From Mytilisepta virgata (Eukaryota > Mollusca > Bivalvia > Mytilida > Mytilidae): a DNA stretch of 64,000 nt. This document shows positions 47,601-59,600 of this stretch, piece after piece; the stretch's first letter is position 1, and every line of letters starts with the position of its first letter. The notes under the pieces were generated by a model that worked only from the letters and a program-made list of their open reading frames with translations, was not told the DNA's origin and did not search any database. The stretch spans positions 41,489,135-41,553,134 of the forward strand of contig CM051517.1 of the NCBI GenBank assembly GCA_028015205.1. The letters are read 5' to 3'. The position numbers and the translations under genes were made by a program.

Positions 47601-50600
47601 CATTTTTCAATCTTTCAAGAACCATAACTCCTGAACGGTGAAAGTGAAAATTGTCAATATTGAACTTGACCTCCATTTTGTCATCAGTAACAACATATTA
47701 AAATTTGAAAAGCTTTGGTTGAACAGTTCATAAGTTATCACACGGACACCACTGGAAAAGCCATTTTTCAATCTTTCAAGAACCATAACTCTTGAACGGT
47801 GAAAGCGAAAATCGTCAATATCGAACTTGACCTCCATTTTGTCATCAGTAACAACATATTAAAATTTGAAAAGCTTTGGTTGAACAGTTCATAAGTTATT
47901 GCACGGACACTGTTTGGCAGCCGCCCGTCCGCCCGCCCGCCGTACATCACCAATTTAATAACCGATATTTTCCTATGAAAATCCGGTTAAAAATAAAGAT
48001 GCAAGTCGTCCTATGAGGGTCTGGATGGGGTTTACTGAATAGAGAATAATGGGCAAAAAAGATAAAGAATAGAGAAAAATAGGGCAAAAAAATAAAAGAA
48101 TAGAGAATAATGGGTTGTTAAAATATAAAGAATGGAGAAAAATGATCTAAAAAATTAAAGAATACAGAAATGAAGGACCCTCATCCAGACCCTCTTCTTT
48201 CTTTTGCCATGGATCTTTGAAGAATCTTATTTGACTTGGTACATTCTTTGTTTGAATGCCTTGCAATTACCAACTGAAGTGCATATATAATAAAGTTATC
48301 AAGTATCCGGATTTAGCTTTATTGGGGGTATCAAAATTCAAATATTTTATCTTGTACAAAATTATTAGAACAAGCTATAAAATACAATACAAATACTCAA
48401 AATAAAGACTTCACATGCAAACACTGACTATATACCATGCTATATATAAAAGTATGCACACTAAAATCTTTAGCATTTATAGTCACAACTGTATTTTAAA
48501 CACATCCATTAAAACCTCGATCAGGTTTAGTCCAGGTCCTTTAAGGGAAAAGTTTTTTTTTTTAAAACCTTTCAGTCTAATCTGTTGAACAAAAATAGGG
48601 AAATAACAAAATTTATATGCTTTTGATTTTCCTGTTTTTTATAATCACATGAAGAAAATGAATCGAGTTCAGGAAAGCTTACAAATAATTCAAGGTATCG
48701 GTGATACCCTATCACACTTCAAAAAACAGTATAAAGATTTACAGAATTATAAACAATGCACATTAGCCAAAAAATTTGTACATGGGTACAATGAAGCAGA
48801 TGCACATAATGCACTACATGATGTTATTACACTGGCCAAAATTCTTAAGGTATCCAACGTGGACTTCTTTAAATCTTCTGTTATTACATTTTCTTCCTTC
48901 TGCATCAAGCAGGACTTCATTGTTCAGCACAAACCTTTACTGGAATCGATCGAAAGTAAGTTCAGAATTGGAACCATGACGTATATCTCCAACCCCATTG
49001 CAACCAAAATAGCAGATTCTGGTCTTGGCTACAAGCATTTAGTTTTTTACTGTTGGTTTACAGAAGAAATGGCACTGATGGCATTAGAATGCTCCTGAAA
49101 GAAAAGACAGATAATGGAAAACCTCGAGTTACTTCATGTAAAAAAAAAGATATGTGAATATTTTGAACTTACTTCACAAAACCAAGAAAATGAACAGAAG
49201 GCAGTTAAATCAAGATTATCTAATTTGGCATTTGAACAATTTAGTATATGTTTATAAATGAAATAGATACAGTATAATTTAGGTAAATTTTCATTGAAAT
49301 CCTGAAACAAAACAATGCTTCTCAAAATTGTTATATTGCAACAAAAACTAAGTTAAAATTATCACTTGGAATTAATTTCACAAAGATCCAAACTTGTCAT
49401 AAGGAAAAATTTTCTTAAATTTTTTTTTTACAATAACCAAAATTTCCCCAAAAACTAACTGAATAAATTTCTCAAACTAGGGGCTACAAGGAGCCTGTAT
49501 TGCACTCATTCATTTTTCAAAAATTGATACATTGTACAATGTTATGAGAATATTTTTAATAGTCACTAGAAAAAAAAGCAACAATAGGTCAAAATTGCCA
49601 TTCAAGGGCACTAACTCATTTAAAGTCGACTGACCACACAGCCATGTCGATTTATTAGTAGGTCTTGTCCTGCTCGTAGTTTCTCTCAATCTAAAATAAT
49701 TTCTGCAAAAAAACACAAAATTTGGGTAAAAATCATCTTTCAAAGGCAAAAACATCTATAGAGTCCACTGACAATTGCGGCCATGTTGACTTGTTTGTAC
49801 ATGTATATCTTGTCATTATCAGTTTTGCTATATACAGTTTAACTCAATCTACTACAGCCCCCCTCCCCCCCCCCCCCCCAAAAAAAAAAACCCACAAAGG
49901 GTAAAATTAGTGTTTCAAGGGAAAAAAACTCTACATTTGTAATAAAGAGCCAACTGATAATTATGTTGACTTATTTGAAGAACTTATCCTGCTGATTATT
50001 TTGGCCATATATAGCAGTGTATAGTTTCCTTTTAATCTATTAGTGTAAAAGATATTAGCCAAAATTTTATAAAGTAAGTAAAAATTGGCAATAAAGGGCA
50101 ATAACTCCTAAAAGGCGTTGTCCCACAGTTTTGGTCTAAATGATTGATAGGCTTGTTATTCTGAACATTTCTGCTCCATCAGATATTGGTCTAGTCTGGT
50201 TCCAATTGGCCCAGTAGTTTTAGAGAAGATTTCTATAAAAGCTAATGGACCATAACAAACGACAAGTAATTTAAAGGTAATATGCACATCTTAAAATGTG
50301 AATATTGTGCACAACAACTGTACAAAGTTTTATTAGCTCTACCATACTTATGGAGTTTCAGCTTTTACAAAAAGTATTCTGCAGAAACTTCCGTCTCAGC
50401 TGAGATTGCTGCCCTTAAGAGTTTAAGTGTAGATCATGGTATGTTTACTGCATGACAAAAGTCTGTAAAGTATGGAAAAAGTATTCTTCTTCAGATGCTA
50501 CCAAAAAATGTACTATCAGAGTTTTATAAAACATCATGAAGGTTTGACAAGTTATTGTTGTAATAAAAAACATTATAAACAACACACTGAACCTTAATAT

Positions 50601-53600
50601 TAGTGGACAATGGAATGTTGGATTGCTCCATCTTGCTTCCTCGACTCTCCTATGCTCCACAAAACAAATAAACTGTTATCACAGAGATATGTCTCGCCCT
50701 TTTGTAATTTTGATTATGCAAATGTTGAAATCATAATAGCAATACCTTAAGATCTTACACAAGTTATGCAAATATTCAAAGTCAATGAACCATGACTGAG
50801 TTACATGGTTAAACAATCTCGATTTAAATGAGATGTGTGAATGCTAATACAACTGGATACCAAATACCATTGACTTATTATAAGTCGTTCCCAAACCTAA
50901 ATACAAAAATTTTGTGGGAAAAATTTGGTTGATTATATAGGGAATCACTGATGCGTGACTGGAGTGGGCCCCCCTTAGGTCAGTCAGCGCCCCCCCCCCC
51001 CCCCCCCCCTTTACAAAAAGTTCTGGATCCGCCACTGATAGCAATACTTTAACATGTAAGTTTTGCAAATATTCAGTCAATGAATATGCACAAATTAGCA
51101 TACCTATGTGTAGCTTTTCAACCCAACCTCATCATGGCGAGACAAAAATCTTATTGCTTGGCTTTGTGTCCAATAAAATATAATTTTGTGTGTTTAATAT
51201 TTTTGAAATGTGCCTACCGGTAAGTAATTTATTCAATGTATAATATTAGAATACATCTCTGTTTGATATTTTTCAGTACCTTTGCTTTGTATCTTGATTA
51301 TTGACTCGTAATATATGTAAAGTAAGCAAAACATTCAAAGTCAATAGACCATGACTGAGGGGGTGGAGCCAAATAGTCTCCATGGCAATGAGAATACATC
51401 TGCATACCAATTATCATTGACCTACCACTAGTGGATCCCCATAAACTGACCTAATCACAAACTAATACATGTAAAGTAAGCAAACCATTCAAAGTCAATA
51501 GACCATGACTGAGGGTGGTTGGAGCCAAATAATCTCCATGGCAATGAGATGAAGCAATGGTAATACATCTGCATACCAATTATCATTGACCTACCACTAG
51601 TGGATCCCCATAAACTGACATAATCACAAACTAAAATACATGTAAAGTAAGCAAACCATTCAAAGTCAATAGACCATGACTGAGGGGGCGGAGCCAAATA
51701 ATCTCCATGGCAATGAGATGTGGCAATGGTAATACATCTGCATACCAATTATCACTGACCTACCACTAGTGGATCCCCATAAAACTGAGCTAATCACAAA
51801 CTAATACATTGTTGACGCCATCGCTGCCGCCGCCGGAAACAGCATACCTATGTCTCGTCTTTTGACTCCGTCAAGGCGAGACAAAATCCAAGTCCAATTT
51901 GCATCTGGAGTGGAATGAATCGCGGTCGAAACTTTGAATACAACAAATTTGACAGAGCCTCAGGAAAACCTTAGTATAAATAACTTTTTATCTGGCTTTA
52001 TTGCAATTATTAATATTGTTTTACCTGATGCATTTTTTTTCTTAACATCACTTTTGCACTGTAGCCATCATATTTTTCTTCTTTATTTTGCTGACAATGC
52101 AATAATGATACTCTCTAAACATATCTCCATTTGCATAGGTAAATATTTCTAAATATATAAAAAAAAAATTATTTATGATTGTAAAAAAAAAAATCATTTT
52201 TTTTAAAAGACTACAATCATGACAATACTGGTGTACAAAATGGCAATGATTAGTTGAAGCTTTTTTTTTACCCAGAATAGTTAATATAAGGCAATTTGAT
52301 AAATATTTAGGAGAAATGTCTATGAATCATGAAAACTGCAAGTCTTGGAATTTCTCGACCTATACTTTGTCAAATTGGGCAATACTCTGGCCAAGCCAAC
52401 ACTACAACAACAGAACAAGGGCAAAAGATGCAGCAACCATCTTGTGGCGTCAATACTCCATAAAGTATGATGTATGATGATAAAAGAGCTGATTACTATT
52501 TTTAGGATTTAGCGCTTAAAACCTGACAAAATTGTCATGTCATATTTCATTTATTATGTTTTGCCACCTGAAATAATTTCTTTTTAAACCACAATACTGG
52601 AATACAATACGGATACAGAATTTTATTCCAGTATTGTACACAATACTGTTACATGTATACCAGTATTATGATCGCCAAGGACGGGGTCCATGAAATGAAT
52701 ATTTTTTTTTGCTTTTTGTTCAGGGGTCCCAACCCATGTAGAGCTATACCACAGACACTAAGACGTTATCAATATTACTAAAATAGCGCCAATAGTATAT
52801 AAAAAGGAGCCTAAACACCTGAGGTCTAATAAAACTAAAAACAGCTGACCTATTCCGACCGGACGAATTTACAAGAAGACGAGCGTGGTGAATCATTAAA
52901 TATCGCAAAAACGTGCATTATGTACTAAAACTTAACAATAATCAGTTCATGACACCAATGCAAGCATGTGCAATGCTGATGTGATTATGGGGTTTCTGCA
53001 TGCTCTGTCTACGTTAATATTTATCATTTTGAGACGACCCCTCTCATTCGCTTTGGAGAAGAAATGTCTAATATCAGAAGATTAAAGCCATCAAATGAGT
53101 AAAATTGTTATCTGAATGACACATCATGTTGAGATCTACGTAACATATCATCAATGAAAACTTACAATCCATGTATACGGTGTATTTCCACTTTTCTCTC
53201 TCCATCCGATCTCATGGTGGTTGATTCTTCGTGATGTAATAAATGGCGCGAAAAATCAAGGGAGATAACGAAAGAAAAAACAATACCGTAATAGTCCAAA
53301 AAATCACGTTTGAGGTCTTAACCCGACTATAAAAAAATATGTTATCATGTTGAAAAATTAGGCTTATTTATGCTGAACACGTTTAATACTTGATTTGAAG
53401 AATTAAATGAAAAATTAAAAGTATAGGTAACATAATTCCATATATTCAACCTACACGAATTTAGGGGTACAGGGGAGCTTTGTCGAGCTGTACCAAGTAA
53501 ACAAGGCTGGTGACCCCCATTTTTTTTCGGCTCAAAATGTTCCAAATACACATAAGTTGAACATATTCGTTTTTAAAAAAAATCTTACCGGGGAACATCT

Positions 53601-56600
53601 AAGCAATGTTGATTTGTTTGATATTTTTGGTACAAAACAAACGTTTAAAATGGGACATTTTGAGGTTTTTAAGGCTCATAAGTATCATATGCAAGTAATA
53701 ACTGTTGATAAAATTTGTTAAATTCTATACATACATCTTATTGAAGGAAGTTGTCTATATCATTCAGTTATACTTTCTTTCATATACGCTGTAGCCCACT
53801 CAATAGTCATACACGAGATTATGCAAATTAAGCCCCAAAATGCACCTTTTAAGGCACTCTAGCGAAAAAACAAGCCTGGTGACCCCCTTTTTTCTTTGCA
53901 TTTTTAGATTCAGCATAAAAAAATCTTCAAAATATGTGAAAACAAAAAATTTCTACCGGGGATCCTTAAAGTGCCATGCCACCTTAAACCTAAGAATTAA
54001 TTTCATATGGCCATATGGTGGAACATTTTTGAGGCGAAAACATGAAAATCTGCTTTATCTCATATACGCAAGTATGTTTTAATGGATACAAAACAACGTC
54101 AGATGTGAAACTCTTTTCATGTCCATTCATCTAAATTATAAATATGTAAAGTCAGGAAATACCAAAGGGATATTCGAAGGAGGGAAACATCGAAACAACT
54201 GACAAACTCCGAAAAACAACAAAGACAAGACCAAAACAATACATGCGTGACAATTAAAAACATATGAACAACATAGACACCACCAAAAAACCGGGGGTAG
54301 ACTCAGGTGCTCCGGAGGAGTAAGCAGTCTCTGCTTCCTGCAGGACACCCGCCATACTGCCCATGTCAAATCCGGTATGAGAAAGGGATAACATCAATGG
54401 AACAGGTCCATTTTCATTTGTGAATCTGTTTTTTTTCATACCCGTCAACCAAGTCATGATGACGTCCATAAAACTTTATTAAGGATGACTCCAATTTAGG
54501 AACAACATACCCATGTCTGAGCAACTTTTATGTCAGGAGCCGGGCTCTGTCTAGGAAGTCAATATATATGTCACAAGCCCTGGAATAACGTATGAGTTGT
54601 GAAATATATAATCCATACATATAGGATGAAAAAAATATGATATGGCTTTTTCATATCACACCCCAATCAACCCTCGACTGATATCAGACCCTCAAGCTAC
54701 CCCTTTCGGGCTGGACGGGCCTCTCATGTTATTGGATGTGATATGAAAAAGCCATGTAAAATTTATAGATACATGGCCTTTTTTATATTGCCCTTCTTAT
54801 CAGCCCGAGATCTTGATATCGGACCAGAGGGCTTTAGCCATTGTATTAATCTATCTATCACTTATTTTATCAAGAAATAATTTTACTGCTGGATTAGATG
54901 TTCTTGTCGTTTGACCACCGTCTTGCTGTTTCTCCATGAGCAGACGATTCTTTACAGTTGAGCGGTGAGGCTCACGAGAGGCAGATGACATGTTATTGCA
55001 CTCGTATAATGTTATTGCCCCTGAGGCAAATAACATTCGGCAAATTATGTATTTATAACACATGCAGAATCGGCGTTATTTCAATAAAATACCTGATAAT
55101 CTATATATAATTCATTTAATTAACAACAATATTAAAAAATATATATTTCTAAAATTACTCTAATTATGAATGCACTAATACAAAGAGAATAAAAAAATAT
55201 ATTACATGTCATGAACCATGAAACCTTTAAAACAAACTGCAAAATGTGAATGAAGATCAAAGATTACAGGACGAGTATAAGGAGAATGTTCAGATATCTA
55301 CATGTAATATCAACGTAATTTACAAGCACGACATGAATGGAAAAAGTCGCAGAGATGATTTGAAAACTCAAAACAATGACAGTGAGAATATATTAACAGA
55401 AAATCAATAAGAACCATAAAAAATAGGAAAAAAAAACAAAACGAAACTAAAGCAGGTTAAATGTAAAATCTTATAAATAATATTATGGGCTCTAGAATGG
55501 TTAGCGTGTTCAGTGTGCTGCTGTAAGTGTGTTGCATTAGACACACTATATCTATTCTGTTGACTGTCAATTCCAGTAAAATAAAATAAAAACATAACAA
55601 GAGATTTTTAGTCTAAATTTTGAGACAAAAACTAATCATTAATATCATTATAACTTTTAATTGACTGTTATTTCAATCACATACTTAGACACTAGATTAG
55701 TGAACTAAATGTAAAATTTGTACTCATGAACTTGAGACTTTGGTATGTAAAGGAGTTCGTGATGTATTGTACTTTTAGGTTTTGTCCATTGTCCATTGTT
55801 TGTTCTTTGAATTACGTCTTTCGATTGCTACTGGTATTCTCTCCCATTTACATACAACTTTTCTCGGAGTTTACATAATGTCGGATAGGAAAGTATAAAA
55901 CGAAGAAAACGGTTAAATTATCGCATTATTCTCAAATTTAACGAACTGTCACGACTAGTCAGTATCGACAATGATTCAGATCAAGAATTCAAAAGTACAA
56001 AACAATAACAACAACCAACACCAAACAAAACAAAACAAATAAAAGAAAAAAATAAATACGGAATCTCCTGAAACGAAAAGGGGAATCGAAACTGAAAATC
56101 TGCACGTTTTTCATACAAGTAGATAGCTAAACAATATACATCAAATCTCAACTATCAAAGCAAAGAGGTCCTAAACTAAGTAAAATTAAAAAATATTTAT
56201 TTTACTTCACGGACATACAAGTGTACTGACAGCAAATTGCATTGACCAATGTGGTCTTTTAATGTAAACGAATGTCTTAGTTTTTTGTTTATATACATAA
56301 ATTGTAAAGATCAAGAGGATTTTCCACGTATGATTTAAAGACTGGTTGGTCATAAGGTTTACGTAAAACATATAGCACACCAAAGAAATTTAAAACATAA
56401 CAAACACAGACACAAATACTAAAGCACAGGCAATGTTAACCTCTTCAAAATAAAACCTGAAGCATGTGCATGTCTTAAAATTATATTTTGTATTAAATAT
56501 GAAAATTTGACTTCTTTTTTTTTGAGCGGTAACAGTGATCGCATTTTTTTCCGTGTGCGATTTTTTTGGATGTTTGAGGGCAGATTCTGTGTTTATCTTC

Positions 56601-59600
56601 CTTTACACCTTTTCTTCATTATAACTTTTAGTTCTTTACTTTATTTTCTATTGTAGAATCCTTATTATGTAATATATATAAGGATACACTGCAAGTTTTG
56701 TTATAAATCTTTTCGAGACATATAGTATATCGTAAACAGCACTGACTGAAATCATCTTCTGATTGACTGCATGTCTTAAGTTTTAAATGTTAGTATTTCG
56801 ATGCAGTTTAAATGTTAGTATTTCGATGCTGTCATAAAATTTATACTAAGAATTTACTTTTATATAATTGCATAATGTTAAGAATTTAAAGAGTTTATTC
56901 CTATAGGCAAAACTTTGTGGTATATGGTTTTATCTTTTTGTTTATGTTGGTATTCGGGTTATTTTTTTGGACAAATTTGATGAAGCAGTGTTGAAGAGAA
57001 GTGTATTGTCGAAAAACGAAAACATAGTTTGGGAGCAATCTTACAGTAGAACAAAAGCAACGGACAGAAATACAAATGAAACACACACACACACACCCAC
57101 ACACCCACCCACCCCCCCCCCCCCCACACACACACACTGAAAAATAAATAAAGATGAACACAACTCCTAGATATAATCTAGAAGTGAACTGAGGTGCTCC
57201 GGAAGGCTAAGCAGTTTCAGCTCCGTATATGATCCTTGTCATGAAGTCCAATACAGTCAACCCTGTAGAAATCAGCTGAGAATCACGTTATTTTTTATAC
57301 TGGGAAATCATTTTGGGGTGACTACCATAAAATTTAAAATGTGGAAACGCCAACCCATCCCTGATAAAACTCTCATTAAAAAAAAATTATATGCACATAC
57401 AGTGGGTGTAAATTCATTTGGTATCATATACGTTTATTGATAAATATATGATAATATGCCAAACGGAAATGCATTGAATTTAAGTACAGTGCATTTTCAA
57501 GATATCTATATGGAATATCAGCGAAAGGAAATGCTACCAGATATGACATACAACGTCAAAGTTTCACGGGAAAAAAATCGTTGAAAACATAACCGGTTTT
57601 ATGGTCAATACATTTTATTTGTTTTTACCTTTCATTTCCACAGAGCTGTTAGTTTAATTACTAGTTTTCCAATCAATATACAATTCCGCTCAATGATTCT
57701 TTAATAATGAAATATACTTTCATAAGCGAATATTGATCTGGAGCAGAATGTTTGAAAAACTTTTAAATATTTGATGAAAACCACTTTGAAGTGTTAATTT
57801 TATTGACGTCATTTCAATATTTTTACATTTTGAATTTTCTATTGATTTTTTTTTATATTTAAAAAGACAACATGTTTTGCTATTTTGAGTAACTAAAAAG
57901 TGGTAGAAAAAATTAATTATTTTCAAGTCTCCTCAATTTTGTTCGATGAATTTTAACACGAATCTATATTACTTGATAAAGAGACTCGAATTTATGTGTC
58001 ACTTCTTCTTCCTTTGAGTAAAACCCAAGATATAAATGTTCAATACACACTGTAATTTGTCATCACCGAGTTTGAAGATCTGTTTTGGGGAATTTGGGGG
58101 GAAAACGGAGAATAACCAGTTCGGATATAAATGTACAGTCCTTCCGGTCGCCCGACTTTGAAATCAGTAAATTTTTCATTCGATTGGATTACAGGTCAGC
58201 AATGCAAAGCACAAAAACAACAATCATAGTAAAAGAAATCCACAAACTTAGTGATTGATAAAGCGAATGTATCAACAACACACATTTAACACAGAAGGGC
58301 AAAACATAAACAATGCTAATATAGAGTCAAAACCTGGAAGGAACTAGCTGTCAATCCAGGTGGGGTTTCAACTACAATTCCTGTTAGACAGAATGGATTT
58401 TTGTCTGTCATTTATTGGGAGTACTTGGGGAACTAAAAGCGAGCTTTGCGAAGCAAAGTGGACTCTACCGTTACACACGCATATGTTCCTTTTGTATACT
58501 GATGGCTTGAATTTCGTATGTCAACAAGGCAAAACCCACCAAACGGCGATCTCTGGATTGCATAAATGATGTAAGTAAACATAACCACCACAATAGCAAG
58601 AACTAAACTATCATACATGTATACACTCAGAAAACTAAAAAGGGTGTAGCAAGATGAAACATAACATGCCCTACGATTTTCTGACTAGGGAAATGCGCAT
58701 GAGTCATGCGGCAAGGTAAAACCTTTTTTTTTTCTTCGAACAACCCTCCCCCTTAATTCCTTTCAATGTAGAAATAAATGTCCACACTCATACCATTCAA
58801 AATCATTCCATAGAGATCCAATTCAGCTATCTTCAAAACACATACATGTAGGCAATATAAACCCCATCGTGAATGCTCGCAGTTAACTGAAAGCAAACTC
58901 GGGATTCAATACAGAATGACAAAAACCAAAAAGTTTACCCGAAAAGAAATATACCAATTTTCAAGCTGTATTTAATGGCACGACGATGTTATGCTTGTTT
59001 CGCGTTATGACGCTTGGTCTAATCCGATAAACTTTTATTAAAATTAAACAAATAAAATTAAAATCTCGATATTGACGTGTATTCTATACACGTATACATG
59101 CACATGTATTTACACGTTGGCAGAACTTGCATTTTTGATACCCCATTAGGATACAATTTCACATTTGTGTACCTATATTAATATCATATATTGGATGAAC
59201 TCATTTTTACGTCAAATGTTCATACCATTAGATCATATGAACCTTTCTGTCATTCCAATTGTTGTTTTACATTGTTTGTTGATTGGTTATATCTGCAAAA
59301 CTAACACCAAAACCCACAGCAAACACTCAAGAAGTCGACCAGTACAATTCCGAAATTCGAGTACTATAGACAAAACAAAAACATGAACTGTAAAAGACAT
59401 GGAAAGTGGGTGGATTTCGTCATGCAATTATTTCATTTGATGCAGGTTGCATATTACCCGATATTACTCTGAATAATGTATCATATTGCAGTTATAATTG
59501 TTCATTATAAATTCAAAACTTGATACTGTATTGTAATATTTAAGCTTAATTTGCCCATTAGCATGCAAATATCGTATACTGTGGTATAGGAGACTTGGAT

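Noticed and set aside
47607..47953. Two similar minus-strand frames as duplicated small genes
   Set aside because: They mirror the 160 bp minisatellite of a MITE-like element.
58360..58569. 69-codon frame as a gene
   Set aside because: No domain, no splice context, and it lies in the K2P intron without repeats of known coding origin.
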